From: Streptomyces spectabilis
GTDB lineage: Bacteria > Actinomycetota > Actinomycetes > Streptomycetales > Streptomycetaceae
Direction of reading: 5' to 3'
Length of the DNA stretch: 64,000 nt
Assembly (NCBI RefSeq): GCF_008704795.1
Contig: NZ_CP023690.1
Location: 4,846,501-4,910,500 of the forward strand
Numbering within the stretch: the first letter of the stretch is position 1; each line of letters opens with the position of its first letter. Positions 52,059 through 62,902 of the stretch are shown piece after piece. The position numbers and the translations under genes were made by a program. A model generated the notes under the pieces. It was not told the DNA's origin. It searched no databases and saw only the letters and a program-made list of their open reading frames with translations.

Positions 52059-52519
52059 CGCGGTCCTCCTCGTGATCATCCGGCCTTCAATGATTCTCAC
52101 CTTATGAGGATTCGCGGCCGCTGCGAATGGCCTGGCCGTCCCAATCAGCGCGTACGCCGTCCCGAGCGGCCGTCCCACGGGCATCTCACGGGCATCCCAC
52201 GGTCATCCCACGGAGCGTCCGGGGCGCGGCCCGGCTCACGCCCGCCGCGCACGAACCCAGGGGGCGCCCCCAGCGGACGCGCGCGCCGGTGGCTCACTCC
52301 GTGGCGCGCATCACCCGTCAAGGTGAGTTGAGACCTCTTCGAGACCTCGCCCATTTGGCAGGCCCCCATGCGACGACAAGGGGGCGATGCCGAGACACGC
52401 GCCCAACTCCCTTGCAATCCAAGGTCATTGAGGGAAAATCGCCATGCAGAATCGTGCCTGTCAACGGGTGAATATGCGCCCGCACTACCCACCCCCATGA
52501 GCCCTACTATCGGCTCGCC
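52059..52519. other. Divergent spacer between hisC and the LacI-type gene
   Basis: About 460 bases. The hisC promoter probably lies in the AT-richer part at 52075-52115 (a CTCA-N5-TGAG mini-dyad at about 52097-52109 is visible). The LacI-type gene may have its -10 in a TACTAT about 13 bases before its ATG. No small gene with a ribosome site was found. Confidence 0.4.
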
Positions 52520-53641
52520 ATGACAGCAGCAGGGAAGCACCAGGTGAGCCGAGCGGAGACCGCCCGCCGGGGCAACCGGCAGAGCCGAGCCGGCATCAGA
52601 GACGTCGCCGCCGCAGCCGGTGTCTCCATCACGACGGTCTCCGACGCCCTCAACGGCAAAGGGCGACTGCCCGATGCCACTCGACGCCATGTCCGCGAGG
52701 TCGCCGACCGCCTCGGCTATCGACCGTCGGCAGCCGCCCGAACACTCCGTACCGGCAAATCGGGCCTCATCGGCCTGACCGTGACGACGTACGGGGATGA
52801 ACCTTTCACCTTCACCGAGTTCGCGTACTTCGCGGAGATGGCGAGAGCCGCCACCTCCGCGGCGCTCGCCCGGGGCTACGCCCTGGTCATCCTGCCCGCG
52901 ACCTCGCGCCGCAGCCCCGTCGACGTCTGGTCGAACGTGGCGCTCGACGGCACCGTCGTCGTCGACCCCTCCGACCACGACCCCGTGGTCAGCGAGCTGG
53001 TCCGGCAGGGCCTGCCGGTGGTCTCCGACGGCCGCCCGGCGGGGTCCCTACCGGTCACGGCCTGGGTCGACAACGACCACGAGGCCGCGGTCCTGGAGAT
53101 CCTCGAACACCTCGCCGCGGCCGGTGCCCGCCGCATCGGCCTGCTCACCGGCACCACCACCGACACGTACACCCATCTGTCCACCACCGCCTATCTGCGC
53201 TGGTGCGAGCGCGTCGGCCAGGACCCGGTGTACGAGTCCTACCCCGCGCACGACCCGTGCGCGGGCGCCGTCGCCGCCGACCGGCTGCTCGCCCGGCCGG
53301 ACCGGCCCGACGCCGTCTACGGCCTGTTCGACCCGAACGGGACCGATCTGCTCGCCGCGGCCCGCCGCTACGGCCTGCGCGTACCGGACGACCTGTTGCT
53401 CGTGTGCTGCAGCGAGTCGACCGTGTACGCCACCACCGAGCCGCCCATCACCACGCTCTCGCTGAAGCCCCGCCGCATCGGCACCGCCGTGGTCCAGCTC
53501 CTCATCGACGCCATCGAGGGCCTGGACACCGGCCGACCCGTCGAGCAGGTGATACCGACCGAGCTGATCGTGCGCACCTCGTCCGAGCGACGCCCCCCGC
53601 GCACAACCGTCAGTCCGCCCCGCGCCCCCGGCCACGGCTGA
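52520..53641 (+). CDS. LacI-family transcriptional regulator
   Basis: A 373-residue regulator. The helix-turn-helix is IRDVAAAAGVSITTVSDALNG with the hinge LGYRPSAAARTLRTGKSG. The periplasmic-binding-protein-like domain (about 90-350) contains HLAAAGARRIGLLTG and an unusual PPITTLSLKPRRIGTAVVQLL end. It should bind a small ligand and repress nearby or distant operons; no sugar gene lies adjacent. The start is ATG 52520 with no clear ribosome site. The target is unknown. Confidence 0.9.
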   Translation: MTAAGKHQVSRAETARRGNRQSRAGIRDVAAAAGVSITTVSDALNGKGRLPDATRRHVREVADRLGYRPSAAARTLRTGKSGLIGLTVTTYGDEPFTFTEFAYFAEMARAATSAALARGYALVILPATSRRSPVDVWSNVALDGTVVVDPSDHDPVVSELVRQGLPVVSDGRPAGSLPVTAWVDNDHEAAVLEILEHLAAAGARRIGLLTGTTTDTYTHLSTTAYLRWCERVGQDPVYESYPAHDPCAGAVAADRLLARPDRPDAVYGLFDPNGTDLLAAARRYGLRVPDDLLLVCCSESTVYATTEPPITTLSLKPRRIGTAVVQLLIDAIEGLDTGRPVEQVIPTELIVRTSSERRPPRTTVSPPRAPGHG

Positions 53642-53880
53642 CCGCCGACGCTCCCGACCACGGGCCCGGGGCCATCGCCTCAGGCCCGTGGCCTGCGGGG
53701 AAACCTCGGGCCAATTCGGGAGAAAACCGTGGTGAACTGGCTCTCCCCATCGATTCACCACCCCTGGTGCACCACACAGCGACAGCCGCATTCCTATGAT
53801 GGGCGGACGACACCGCGGGCCGCTGCGACCAGGCAGTCCGATCCCGGTGCAGATGCGGCGCAATGGTGGTGGAGGGGTCG

Positions 53881-55239
53881 ATGACTCAGGGGGCCGGTCA
53901 GGGACCCGAGGTGCGGACGGCGACGCTGCGCGACTTCCGCGTACCCGCGTACGTGTACGAAGGCGTCCGCGAGACCGGCAACCAGGCCGCCGAACACGGC
54001 GACCGGGCCGCCGCCGAGCAGGAACAGACCGCCGCCCAGGCGCCCGCCGCCGGGCAGGGCCCCGGCCCCGCCCAGGGGCAGTTCCCCACCGGACACGCTC
54101 CGCAGGCCCAGCGGGCCCCGTACGCCCCCCAGACTCCCTCCGGGGCGCCGGGCTCCACCCCGCCGCGGATTCCCGCACAGCCGGGCGCCGGGCGCCACGC
54201 GCACGCCCCCGAGGCCCAGGCGCACCCGATGGCCGCGCAGGCCCCCGCGCCCGTGCCGCAGGCCATGACGGCCCCGGCCCACCCGGGCGCGGCGGGCGAG
54301 ATGCCCGCCGGCTACACCCCCACCGAGCGCGACCTGCCCGTCATCAACCGCGGGGACACCGTGCAGGTCGAGGTGCGCGAGATGCCCGAGCCGCCGCCCG
54401 CCCCCGGCGGGGACGAGCTCGGTCCGCTCTACGTCGTGGGCGACGTCCACGGCTATCTGGACGAGCTGGTCGCGGCGCTCCAGGCCGAGGGACTCATCGA
54501 CGCCGACCTCACCTGGTGCGCGGGCAACACCCGGCTGTGGTTCCTCGGCGACTTCACCGACCGCGGGCCCGACGGCATCGGCGTCATCGACCTCGTGATG
54601 CGCCTGTCCGCCGAGGCCGCCGCCGCGGGCGGCTACTGCAAGGCGCTCATGGGCAACCACGAGCTGCTGCTCATCGGCGCCAAGCGCTTCGGCGACACCC
54701 CGGTCAACTCGGGCGCGGGCACCGCCACGTTCCAGGCCGCCTGGCTCCTGAACGGCGGGCAGAAGACAGACATGGAGCGCCTGGAGGACCACCACCTCCA
54801 GTGGATGGCCCGCCTCGACGCCATCGAGGAGGCGGACGGGCACCTGCTCGTGCACTCCGACACCACCGCGTACCTCGACTACGGCGACTCGATCGAAGAG
54901 GTCAACGACACCATCCGCGAGGCGCTCACGCGCAACGACGCCGACGAGTACTGGGACCTGTTCCGCAAGTTCACCAAGCGCTTCGCCTTCCGCGACGACT
55001 CCGGCCCGGCCGCCGTGCGCGAACTCCTCGACGTCTACGGCGGCAGCCGCATCGTCCACGGTCACAGCCCCATCCCGTACCTCCTGGGCGAGGTCGGCTC
55101 CGAGTACGACGGGGACGACGACGGCCGCCCGGTCATCGAGGGACCGCACGTCTACGCCGACGGCCTGGCCATCGCCATGGACGGCGGAGTGACCATGGCC
55201 GGAAAGCTACTGGTCTGTCAGCTGCCACTGGCTAACTGA
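53881..55239 (+). CDS. PPP-family metallophosphoesterase (Ser/Thr phosphatase-like)
   Basis: A 452-residue protein. Residues 1-155 are Pro/Ala/Gln/Gly-rich and disordered. The calcineurin-like domain (about 180-440) has GDVHGYLDEL, FLGDFTDRGPD, LMGNHELLLI, VHSD and VHGHSPIPY, so all metal ligands are present. The likely role is protein dephosphorylation; Streptomyces carries Ser/Thr kinases but few eukaryote-type phosphatases of this class. The start is ATG 53881, with GGAGG 5 bases upstream. No operon partner is clear. Confidence 0.88.
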   Translation: MTQGAGQGPEVRTATLRDFRVPAYVYEGVRETGNQAAEHGDRAAAEQEQTAAQAPAAGQGPGPAQGQFPTGHAPQAQRAPYAPQTPSGAPGSTPPRIPAQPGAGRHAHAPEAQAHPMAAQAPAPVPQAMTAPAHPGAAGEMPAGYTPTERDLPVINRGDTVQVEVREMPEPPPAPGGDELGPLYVVGDVHGYLDELVAALQAEGLIDADLTWCAGNTRLWFLGDFTDRGPDGIGVIDLVMRLSAEAAAAGGYCKALMGNHELLLIGAKRFGDTPVNSGAGTATFQAAWLLNGGQKTDMERLEDHHLQWMARLDAIEEADGHLLVHSDTTAYLDYGDSIEEVNDTIREALTRNDADEYWDLFRKFTKRFAFRDDSGPAAVRELLDVYGGSRIVHGHSPIPYLLGEVGSEYDGDDDGRPVIEGPHVYADGLAIAMDGGVTMAGKLLVCQLPLAN

Positions 55240-55431
55240 GCGTTCACCGGGCAAGGGCACGAGTAAGCACGTCGATACAGGATCTCGCTGGCCAGCGGGC
55301 CAATTCTGGAAACCCCCTGTCACCGCGTGCCGTCACGGCTCTACCATCGCTCTATCCGTAGCAGGCTCCCCTCCGTTTCTGCCCGACGGCTCGTGATCCT
55401 GCGAGCCCCAAGCCCTACGGAGCATCGGGGG

Positions 55432-56310
55432 ATGCACATGAACAGCGCTCCACACCTGCTCAATGAGGACCGCCCCGAATACGCGCGGATCCTCGATGAG
55501 GCGCTGCGCACCGCACCGAACCGCCCGGAGCTGGCCGCGGTGGGCCAGCGACTCAACCCCGAGCAGCTGCGCACCATGGCTCTCAACGCCACCGCACTGA
55601 TCACGGCCGCAGCAGCGACCGAATACCGCCAATATGTGAAGGTCCGTGAGGATCTGCGCGACTCCGGACGCTCCACGTCTCCATCCATCCGTGAAGGGAA
55701 CGGTTCCAGCTCCACCCCGGCCGAATCCAGTTCCGGCGGCGTCGGCCTCGCCACGATGGGCGAGGTCACCGAGACCGCCGGTGCCGGAGCGGTCGCCGTG
55801 ATCGCGGTCCTCGCGCCGGTCCTCGCCGGAGCGGCCGCCGCGATCTTCCTTCTCGTCGGCTACATCCTGAAGATGCTCAACCCCGAGCCCGCCTTCGCGG
55901 ACACCCTGCTCACCGCCGGGTGGCTGTTCGGCGCGCTCACTGCGGGCGCCATCCTGGTCGCCGCGGTCGGCCTGCTCCTGACCGCCCTGCGCAACGGCTC
56001 CACCTCCCTCCAGGCAGGCTCGCACGACGAGCGGAACGCGGAGGTGGAACGGGCCAGGGAAGCCTGGAGCCGGGCTCTCCTGGAGCGCGGCATCCTGCCG
56101 TTCCTGCGGGAGGCACTCGCGGACCCGGGCGGGCCGCCCGCACCCAGGGCGCCCTCGACCGGACCGACCGGGCGCATGCCGCAACTCGGCTATCACAGGC
56201 CGGGCTTCAGCAGCCCCGACAGCGGCTCCACCACGGGCACCCGGCCGAGCTACTCCAGCCCGGACTTCTCCAGCCCGGACTACGGCGGCCCCGAGCACCG
56301 GCCCGAGTAA
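55432..56310 (+). CDS. Membrane protein with two helices and a Ser/Pro-rich tail
   Basis: A 292-residue protein of unknown function. A helical N-terminal region (residues 1-75) is followed by two strongly hydrophobic segments at about 120-145 and 160-185. A cytoplasmic or exterior helix (DERNAEVERAREAWSRALLERG) follows. The last 50 residues have repeats of SSPD (FSSPDSGS, YSSPDFSSPDYGG). ATG 55432 or ATG 55438 starts the gene; ACGGAG lies upstream. I do not recognise the family. Confidence 0.7.
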   Translation: MHMNSAPHLLNEDRPEYARILDEALRTAPNRPELAAVGQRLNPEQLRTMALNATALITAAAATEYRQYVKVREDLRDSGRSTSPSIREGNGSSSTPAESSSGGVGLATMGEVTETAGAGAVAVIAVLAPVLAGAAAAIFLLVGYILKMLNPEPAFADTLLTAGWLFGALTAGAILVAAVGLLLTALRNGSTSLQAGSHDERNAEVERAREAWSRALLERGILPFLREALADPGGPPAPRAPSTGPTGRMPQLGYHRPGFSSPDSGSTTGTRPSYSSPDFSSPDYGGPEHRPE

Positions 56311-56325
56311 CCCGACGGACGTCAT

Positions 56326-56375
56326 CCGGTCGCCGCCAGGCGACGGGAGCGGCCCGGTCGCCCCCAGGCGACGGG
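56326..56375. repeat. Two direct 22-base repeats, each a small hairpin
   Basis: CCGGTCGCC(G/C)CCAGGCGACGGG occurs at 56326-56347 and 56354-56375, 28 bases apart. Each copy contains the GTCGCC/GGCGAC stem. It lies between the convergent membrane protein and thiC genes and may be their terminator. Confidence 0.65.
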
Positions 56376-56483
56376 GCCACTCCGGGACGGGCGACCGGCC
56401 CCCGCGCAGGGCGCGCCAGGCCCCCGCCCCGGCGCGCCAAGAGGCCGCTCCGCCCTGCCCGTACGCGCCCGTCCGGCCCTCGG

Positions 56484-58398
<1,915 letters not shown>

Positions 58399-58477
58399 GT
58401 GCAAAGGTGCCTCCACGCTAGCGTCATATCGGGCGCGGTGAACAGAGGGCCCCCGCCGTTCTTGCGATGATCGGGCC

Positions 58478-60073
58478 GTGACCACCACAGAGCCCCCCAC
58501 ACCGCCGCCCCCGCCGGAGCCGCCGGGTCCTCATGGCCACGGGCCTGGCCACGGCCATGGACACGGGCACAGCCACGCGCACAGCCACGGCCCGGCCGCG
58601 CCCGTCTCCCGGCATCTGCGCAAGGTCATCGCCGCCGTCCTGATCCCCTTCGCCACGGCCGTCCTCGTCGGCCTCGTGGTGCTCTGGCCCGGCGGCACCC
58701 CCGACCACGAACGCACCGGCGTCGGCTTCGACCGGCAGACCCAGTCGGCCACCGTGGCGAAGGTGGACACGCTCCCCTGCGAGGACGTGAACGCCTCGCA
58801 GACCCCGCCCAACGGCGACACCTCCACCCCCGAGGGCCAGTCCGCGCAGTCGCGCGCCAAGGGCACCTGCAAGAAGGCCACGATCAAAGTGACCAGCGGC
58901 CCGGACAAGGGCTACACCTTCACGGAGATCGTCCAGCCGGACTCCCCCCGGCAGCTGAAGCAGGGCCAGGGCGTGGTGGTCGCCTACGAGCCCAAGGCGC
59001 CCAAGGGCCTGCAGTATTCGATCGCCGACGTGAACCGCAAAGTCCCGATGGCCCTGCTCGCCGGCATCTTCGCCCTGGCCGTCGTCGTGGTGGGACGGCT
59101 GCGCGGCGTCATGGCTCTGGTCGCCCTCGCGGTGAGCTTCCTGATCCTGACCTTCTTCATCCTCCCGGCGATCCTGCAGGGCTCGAACCCCCTGGTCGTC
59201 GCGGTCATCGGGGCGAGCGCCATCATGCTGATCGCGCTCTATATGTGCCACGGCCTGACAGCGCGTACGTCGGTCGCGGTGCTCGGCACCCTGATCTCCC
59301 TCCTCCTCATCGGCCTGCTCGGCTCGCTCTTCATCGGCTGGGCCTCCCTGACCGGCAACACGGACGACAACACCGGTCTGATTCACGGCCTTTACCCGGA
59401 CATCGACATGAGCGGCCTGCTGCTCGCGGGCGTCATCATCGGCTCCCTCGGCGTGCTCGACGACGTCACCGTCACCCAGACCTCCGCGGTCTGGGAACTG
59501 CACCAGGCCAACCCGACGATGGGCTGGCGCGGTCTGTACCGTGCGGGCATCCGCATCGGCCGCGACCACATCGCCTCGGTCGTGAACACCCTGGTCCTCG
59601 CCTACGCGGGTGCCGCTCTCCCCCTTCTGCTGCTCTTCTCCATCGCCCAGAGCAGCGTGGGCACCGTGGCCAACAGCGAGCTGGTCGCCGAGGAGATCGT
59701 CCGTACGCTGATCGGCTCGATCGGTCTCGTCGCCTCCGTCCCCGTCACCACCGCGCTCGCCGCCCTCGTCGTCTCCGCCGACCGGCAGGGCCCGGCGGCG
59801 GCACCGGGCACCGCGGGCGCGGCCTCCTCGCACCCGGCAGGCCCGGGCGGAGCGGTGGGGCCCGGTGGGCCGGGTGACCTGGGTGGTCCGGGCGGCCCGG
59901 GTGGCCCAGGTGGCCCAAGTGGACCCGGCGGGCCAAGTGGACCGGGCGGGCCGACCGGGGCCGAGGGCGTGGGCCCCGCAGGGCCCGCCGGTGTCGCCTC
60001 GCCCCGCACGGGCGCCTCCCCGGCCCGCCCACGCCTCACCCGCGGCGGCACAGGCCGCCGTCGAAAACCCTGA
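58478..60073 (+). CDS. YibE/F-family membrane protein with His-rich head and collagen-like tail
   Basis: A 531-residue protein. Residues 1-20 are proline-rich, and 21-40 are dense in histidine (GHGHGHGHSHAHSHG), a likely metal-binding stretch. An extracytoplasmic domain follows the first membrane segment (about 50-70). A series of about seven membrane segments lies between 190 and 440, matching the YibE/F family, whose function is unknown. Residues about 455-510 are Gly-Pro-rich with collagen-like GPG/GGP triplets (GGPGGPGGPSGPGGPSGPGG). The start is GTG 58478. Confidence 0.85.
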   Translation: MTTTEPPTPPPPPEPPGPHGHGPGHGHGHGHSHAHSHGPAAPVSRHLRKVIAAVLIPFATAVLVGLVVLWPGGTPDHERTGVGFDRQTQSATVAKVDTLPCEDVNASQTPPNGDTSTPEGQSAQSRAKGTCKKATIKVTSGPDKGYTFTEIVQPDSPRQLKQGQGVVVAYEPKAPKGLQYSIADVNRKVPMALLAGIFALAVVVVGRLRGVMALVALAVSFLILTFFILPAILQGSNPLVVAVIGASAIMLIALYMCHGLTARTSVAVLGTLISLLLIGLLGSLFIGWASLTGNTDDNTGLIHGLYPDIDMSGLLLAGVIIGSLGVLDDVTVTQTSAVWELHQANPTMGWRGLYRAGIRIGRDHIASVVNTLVLAYAGAALPLLLLFSIAQSSVGTVANSELVAEEIVRTLIGSIGLVASVPVTTALAALVVSADRQGPAAAPGTAGAASSHPAGPGGAVGPGGPGDLGGPGGPGGPGGPSGPGGPSGPGGPTGAEGVGPAGPAGVASPRTGASPARPRLTRGGTGRRRKP

Positions 60074-60172
60074 ACCCCCCTCACCTGACGGGCCCTTGCC
60101 CGCCCTCCCGGTCACTCACCGTGAAAAGCACCAATCCGCCATCACGCGTCCCGCCCGAGTGCCGAGCGGCAC

Positions 60173-60610
60173 TCAGCCCGCGCTCTGCTCCTCCGCGAGG
60201 ATGCGGTACAGCGCCTCGTCCAGATGCGTGTCGAAGTCGGCCAGCGTCCGCTCCTGCCCCAGCGGCACCAGCCTGTCCGTCCGGTCGAGGAAGGCAAGGA
60301 GCGGCGGAATCCCCACCTTGAACAAGGCCTGGTCACCCCCCACTTGAAGCCTGATGACCGCCTCGTCGAGATCGTCGGGGCCGGTGGGCGCGATGTGCAC
60401 ATCGCCGTCGCCGCAGGCCCTGCCCACCCCGTCCACCAGCAGCTCCCGCCCGAAGGCCCAGGTCACCGGGGCGTCGCCGGGCAAGTGGAAGGTCAGCCGC
60501 ACGGCGTAGGGATCACACGTCTCGTACCGCAGCTCCACCGGGATCCGGAACGAGAGATCCTCCGACACAAGGAAGCTCATCATGACCTCTGCCTGGACCG
60601 ACTCGCGCAT
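60173..60610 (-). CDS. ssgA: Sporulation septation factor SsgA
   Basis: A 145-residue SsgA-like protein. Members exist only in morphologically complex actinobacteria. SsgA marks sites of septation and germination and is needed for sporulation-specific division. The N-terminus MRESVQAEVMMSFLV, the FRIPVELRYETCDPYAVRLTFHLPGDAPVTWAFGRELL segment (short parts visible here) and the acidic C-terminal end identify it. The start ATG 60610 has a weak ribosome site. It lies just downstream of ssgR. Confidence 0.93.
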   Translation of the reverse strand: MRESVQAEVMMSFLVSEDLSFRIPVELRYETCDPYAVRLTFHLPGDAPVTWAFGRELLVDGVGRACGDGDVHIAPTGPDDLDEAVIRLQVGGDQALFKVGIPPLLAFLDRTDRLVPLGQERTLADFDTHLDEALYRILAEEQSAG

Positions 60611-60657
60611 CGCCGCCTACCCCGTCATTAGCCTTCCGTGGCCAGGAACCAACTCCC

Positions 60658-60671
60658 TGACACTCGTGTCA
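60658..60671. promoter_or_regulatory. TGACAC-TC-GTGTCA dyad between ssgR and ssgA
   Basis: A perfect 6-base-arm inverted repeat about 50 bases upstream of the ssgA start. SsgR activates ssgA in S. coelicolor, so this is a candidate activator site; IclR-family sites are often short palindromes. Confidence 0.4.
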
Positions 60672-60711
60672 TCTTGCTCAACGTACACATCAGATCACAA
60701 GGAGTGAGTTT

Positions 60712-61596
60712 TCAGATGCTGATAGAGAAGGCGAGTGTCCTTAGTAGCTTTCCGAGCTCGCCCTGCAAGACGCGTGCCGCGGGCATCAACCGGTCCGCCT
60801 GACCCGACGGCACGGAGATGGCCATCGTGGCCGCCGTGGTCCCCACCGTGATCGGAATCGCGGCACAGACCGTCCCCAGCGCGTACTCCTGGTGCTCCAC
60901 CACCGGTGTCATCCGCCCCAGCGCGTCCAGCCTGCGCAGCAACGTCCGTTCGTCACGCACCGTGTTCGGCGTGAGCGACCGCACCGGGTGGCGGTCGAGG
61001 TGCTCGCGCCGCGCCTCGTCGTCGAGCTGGGCCAGCAGGCACTGCCCGATCGCATGGGCGTGACCGGTCTCGCGGAAGTCGGCCCACTCCTCGACGGCCG
61101 GATTGCCCGAGGTGTCGGCGATGGAGACGACCTCGATCTCTCCGTCGCGGTAGATGGCGAAGTACACCGGCACACCGATGGCATCCCGCCAGTGCGCCAG
61201 CACATCACCGATCATGGAGCGCCGGTTCTGCTGCGCCGCGCTGGCCCCCAGCCGCTCCGCCGCCTCACCGAGCACGAACACCCCGTGCTCCCGGCGCAGA
61301 TAGCCTTCGTGGGTCAGCGTCCTCAGCAAGTGGTACGCCGTCGGGAGCGCGAGCCCGGACTCACGGGCCAACTGCTTCGCGGGCGCCCCGTCCGGGTGGG
61401 ACGCGGCGGCCTCGAGCAGCCGCATCGCCCGCTGCACGGAGCCGATCAGCGTCGGGCCGACTCCGGTTGAGCCGGTGTCCGCCGCAGTCGACTCCGCCGA
61501 AGCGGAAGTCGAGCCGTTCCCGCACGTGTTGGCTTCGCGTGCGGGGGCGGTGGCGTGGTGGGAAGTGTGTGGGGGTGAGGCGTCAACCGTGGCCAT
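60712..61596 (-). CDS. ssgR: IclR-family activator SsgR
   Basis: A 294-residue IclR regulator. The N-terminal 45 residues are polar and disordered. The winged helix covers about 50-115 (SVQRAMRLLEAAASH, KQLARESGLALPTAYHLLRTL). The effector domain runs from 120 to 290 (VYFAIYRDGEIEVV, GHAHAIGQCLLAQL, GTVCAAIPI). In S. coelicolor SsgR activates ssgA and is the main IclR regulator of sporulation. The start is ATG 61596, with GGGAG 6 bases upstream. Confidence 0.92.
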   Translation of the reverse strand: MATVDASPPHTSHHATAPAREANTCGNGSTSASAESTAADTGSTGVGPTLIGSVQRAMRLLEAAASHPDGAPAKQLARESGLALPTAYHLLRTLTHEGYLRREHGVFVLGEAAERLGASAAQQNRRSMIGDVLAHWRDAIGVPVYFAIYRDGEIEVVSIADTSGNPAVEEWADFRETGHAHAIGQCLLAQLDDEARREHLDRHPVRSLTPNTVRDERTLLRRLDALGRMTPVVEHQEYALGTVCAAIPITVGTTAATMAISVPSGQADRLMPAARVLQGELGKLLRTLAFSISI

Positions 61597-62072
61597 GGGT
61601 CACTCCCGGTGCACATGGGGGTCCACCCGTGTCGGGGATACACGGGAGGGGGCAGTGGTCCCGCCTGCGGGGGCGGCCCCGCGTCGGTTTTCGGACTCTA
61701 ACCCTTGGCCACCGCTCCGGGGCTCCGCGTGGGGAAACTTCCCCCTCGGGAGGGAATCGCGGCGGTCTTCACCTGCCGGTGTGCGAGGACTTCGCAGATC
61801 TGTGGGTAGCAGCCCTTGTCGGCCTACTGCTGGGCCCCCTCAGCCTGTTGCCGCGCGCCCTCGCTCTGGCGTGCTGCGTGTCCCCCTCGGTCCGCCGGCT
61901 GTTCCCTCGGTCCGCCGGCTGTTCCCTCGGTCCGCTGGGTGTCCCCTCGGCCTGCTGGGTGTCCCCTCGGCCTGCTGCCAGTCCCCCTCTGCTCGCTGCG
62001 GGAGTCCACATCGGCGCGGGCGACACTCACCGGGCGACATGCGCCAAGCTCATCGAGCAGCCTGCGCCGCGC
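61597..62072. other. Spacer upstream of ssgR with a tandem repeat array
   Basis: The first part (61597-61780) is the ssgR promoter region. The rest is dominated by the repeat array at 61819-61998. No coding frame with normal codon bias was seen; several minus-strand frames across the array are only low-complexity. Confidence 0.5.
61819..61998. repeat. Tandem array of about 20-base units
   Basis: Five clear 20-base units (GTCCGCCGGCTGTTCCCTCG, twice exact; then GTCCGCTGGGTGTCCCCTCG and two more variants) fill about 61899-61998. Two or three degraded copies of 20-26 bases precede them. Units share CTG and CCCTCG. The array is 220-400 bases upstream of ssgR. Confidence 0.75.
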
Positions 62073-62300
62073 TCACCAGTCGGCGTGCGACGAGCCCCGG
62101 GACGAAGGCGAGCGGGATATGAACTTCCGCACTATGTAGATCAGTCCGCCGACCAGGGCCACGAAGAGCAGCGCCTTGAAGAGCAGGGTGAACACGAAGC
62201 CGATGACACTCGCTATCAGCCCCCCGAACACGACCAGAGCGACGATCGGCACCGCGACCCACTTCACCCACCACGGCATACCCGCGAAGATCTCTCGCAT
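62073..62300 (-). CDS. Small membrane protein of the DUF5326 family
   Basis: A 75-residue protein with two membrane segments (about residues 12-34 and 38-60) and a basic C-terminus. The N-terminus is MREIFAGMPWWVKWVAVPIVAL. The family is restricted to actinobacteria as far as I know, and its function is unknown. The start is ATG 62300, with AAAGGG 7 bases upstream. Confidence 0.8.
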   Translation of the reverse strand: MREIFAGMPWWVKWVAVPIVALVVFGGLIASVIGFVFTLLFKALLFVALVGGLIYIVRKFISRSPSSRGSSHADW

Positions 62301-62513
62301 TGCCTCGCCCTTTCCCGTTTCTCCATCACTGCGTTCGGTTCTCCGCCTCTGCGCGGATTCCTTGTGTCTCGCATTCGATGCTAGGACGGAAAGAGCCCGT
62401 TCGGGGCCGCGAGATCCCTTGTCCGCCCCTGACTCGTCCCCTAGGGAACCCAGGGGCCCCGACCCTGATCAACCCCCGTCCCCAAGACGGGGCCAGGCCG
62501 AAAGCCGGGCCGG

Positions 62514-62831
62514 TCACCGCTCCGGCGGCGAGAACACGACGAGTACCCGCAGGTCCTCGGTGATGTGGTGGAACTTGTGCGGCACCCCGGCCGGGACGTA
62601 CACCACGCTGCCCCGCGCCACCGACGTCGTCTCCATCCCCACGGTGATCGACGCACGGCCACTGACGATCATGTACACCTCATCCTGACGATGAGGCTGC
62701 TGCGGATCGGTCTCCCCGGCGTCCAGCGCGTAGAGCCCGACCGACATGTTCCGCTCCCGCAGAAACTGCAGATACGCGCCGTCGTTCGCGGCTCGCTCCG
62801 CTTCCAGCTCGTCCAGTCGGAATGCCTTCAT
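62514..62831 (-). CDS. Small cupin protein
   Basis: A 105-residue single-domain cupin. The N-terminus is MKAFRLDELEAERAANDG. Metal motif residues lie in QQPHRQDEVYMIVSG and YVPAGVPHKFHH. The substrate is unknown. The start is ATG 62831. It is divergent from the holin-family gene at 62903, so the two share a 71-base promoter region. Confidence 0.85.
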   Translation of the reverse strand: MKAFRLDELEAERAANDGAYLQFLRERNMSVGLYALDAGETDPQQPHRQDEVYMIVSGRASITVGMETTSVARGSVVYVPAGVPHKFHHITEDLRVLVVFSPPER

Positions 62832-62902
62832 CGCTCTTGTGCGCCCCTTGCCCCAGGTCGTGGACCGACCGCTGCTGACCTACGTCTGCCACGATCAGAC
62901 AC

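Noticed and set aside
61819..61998. CRISPR array
   Set aside because: The units are directly tandem with no unique spacers and no cas gene is present.
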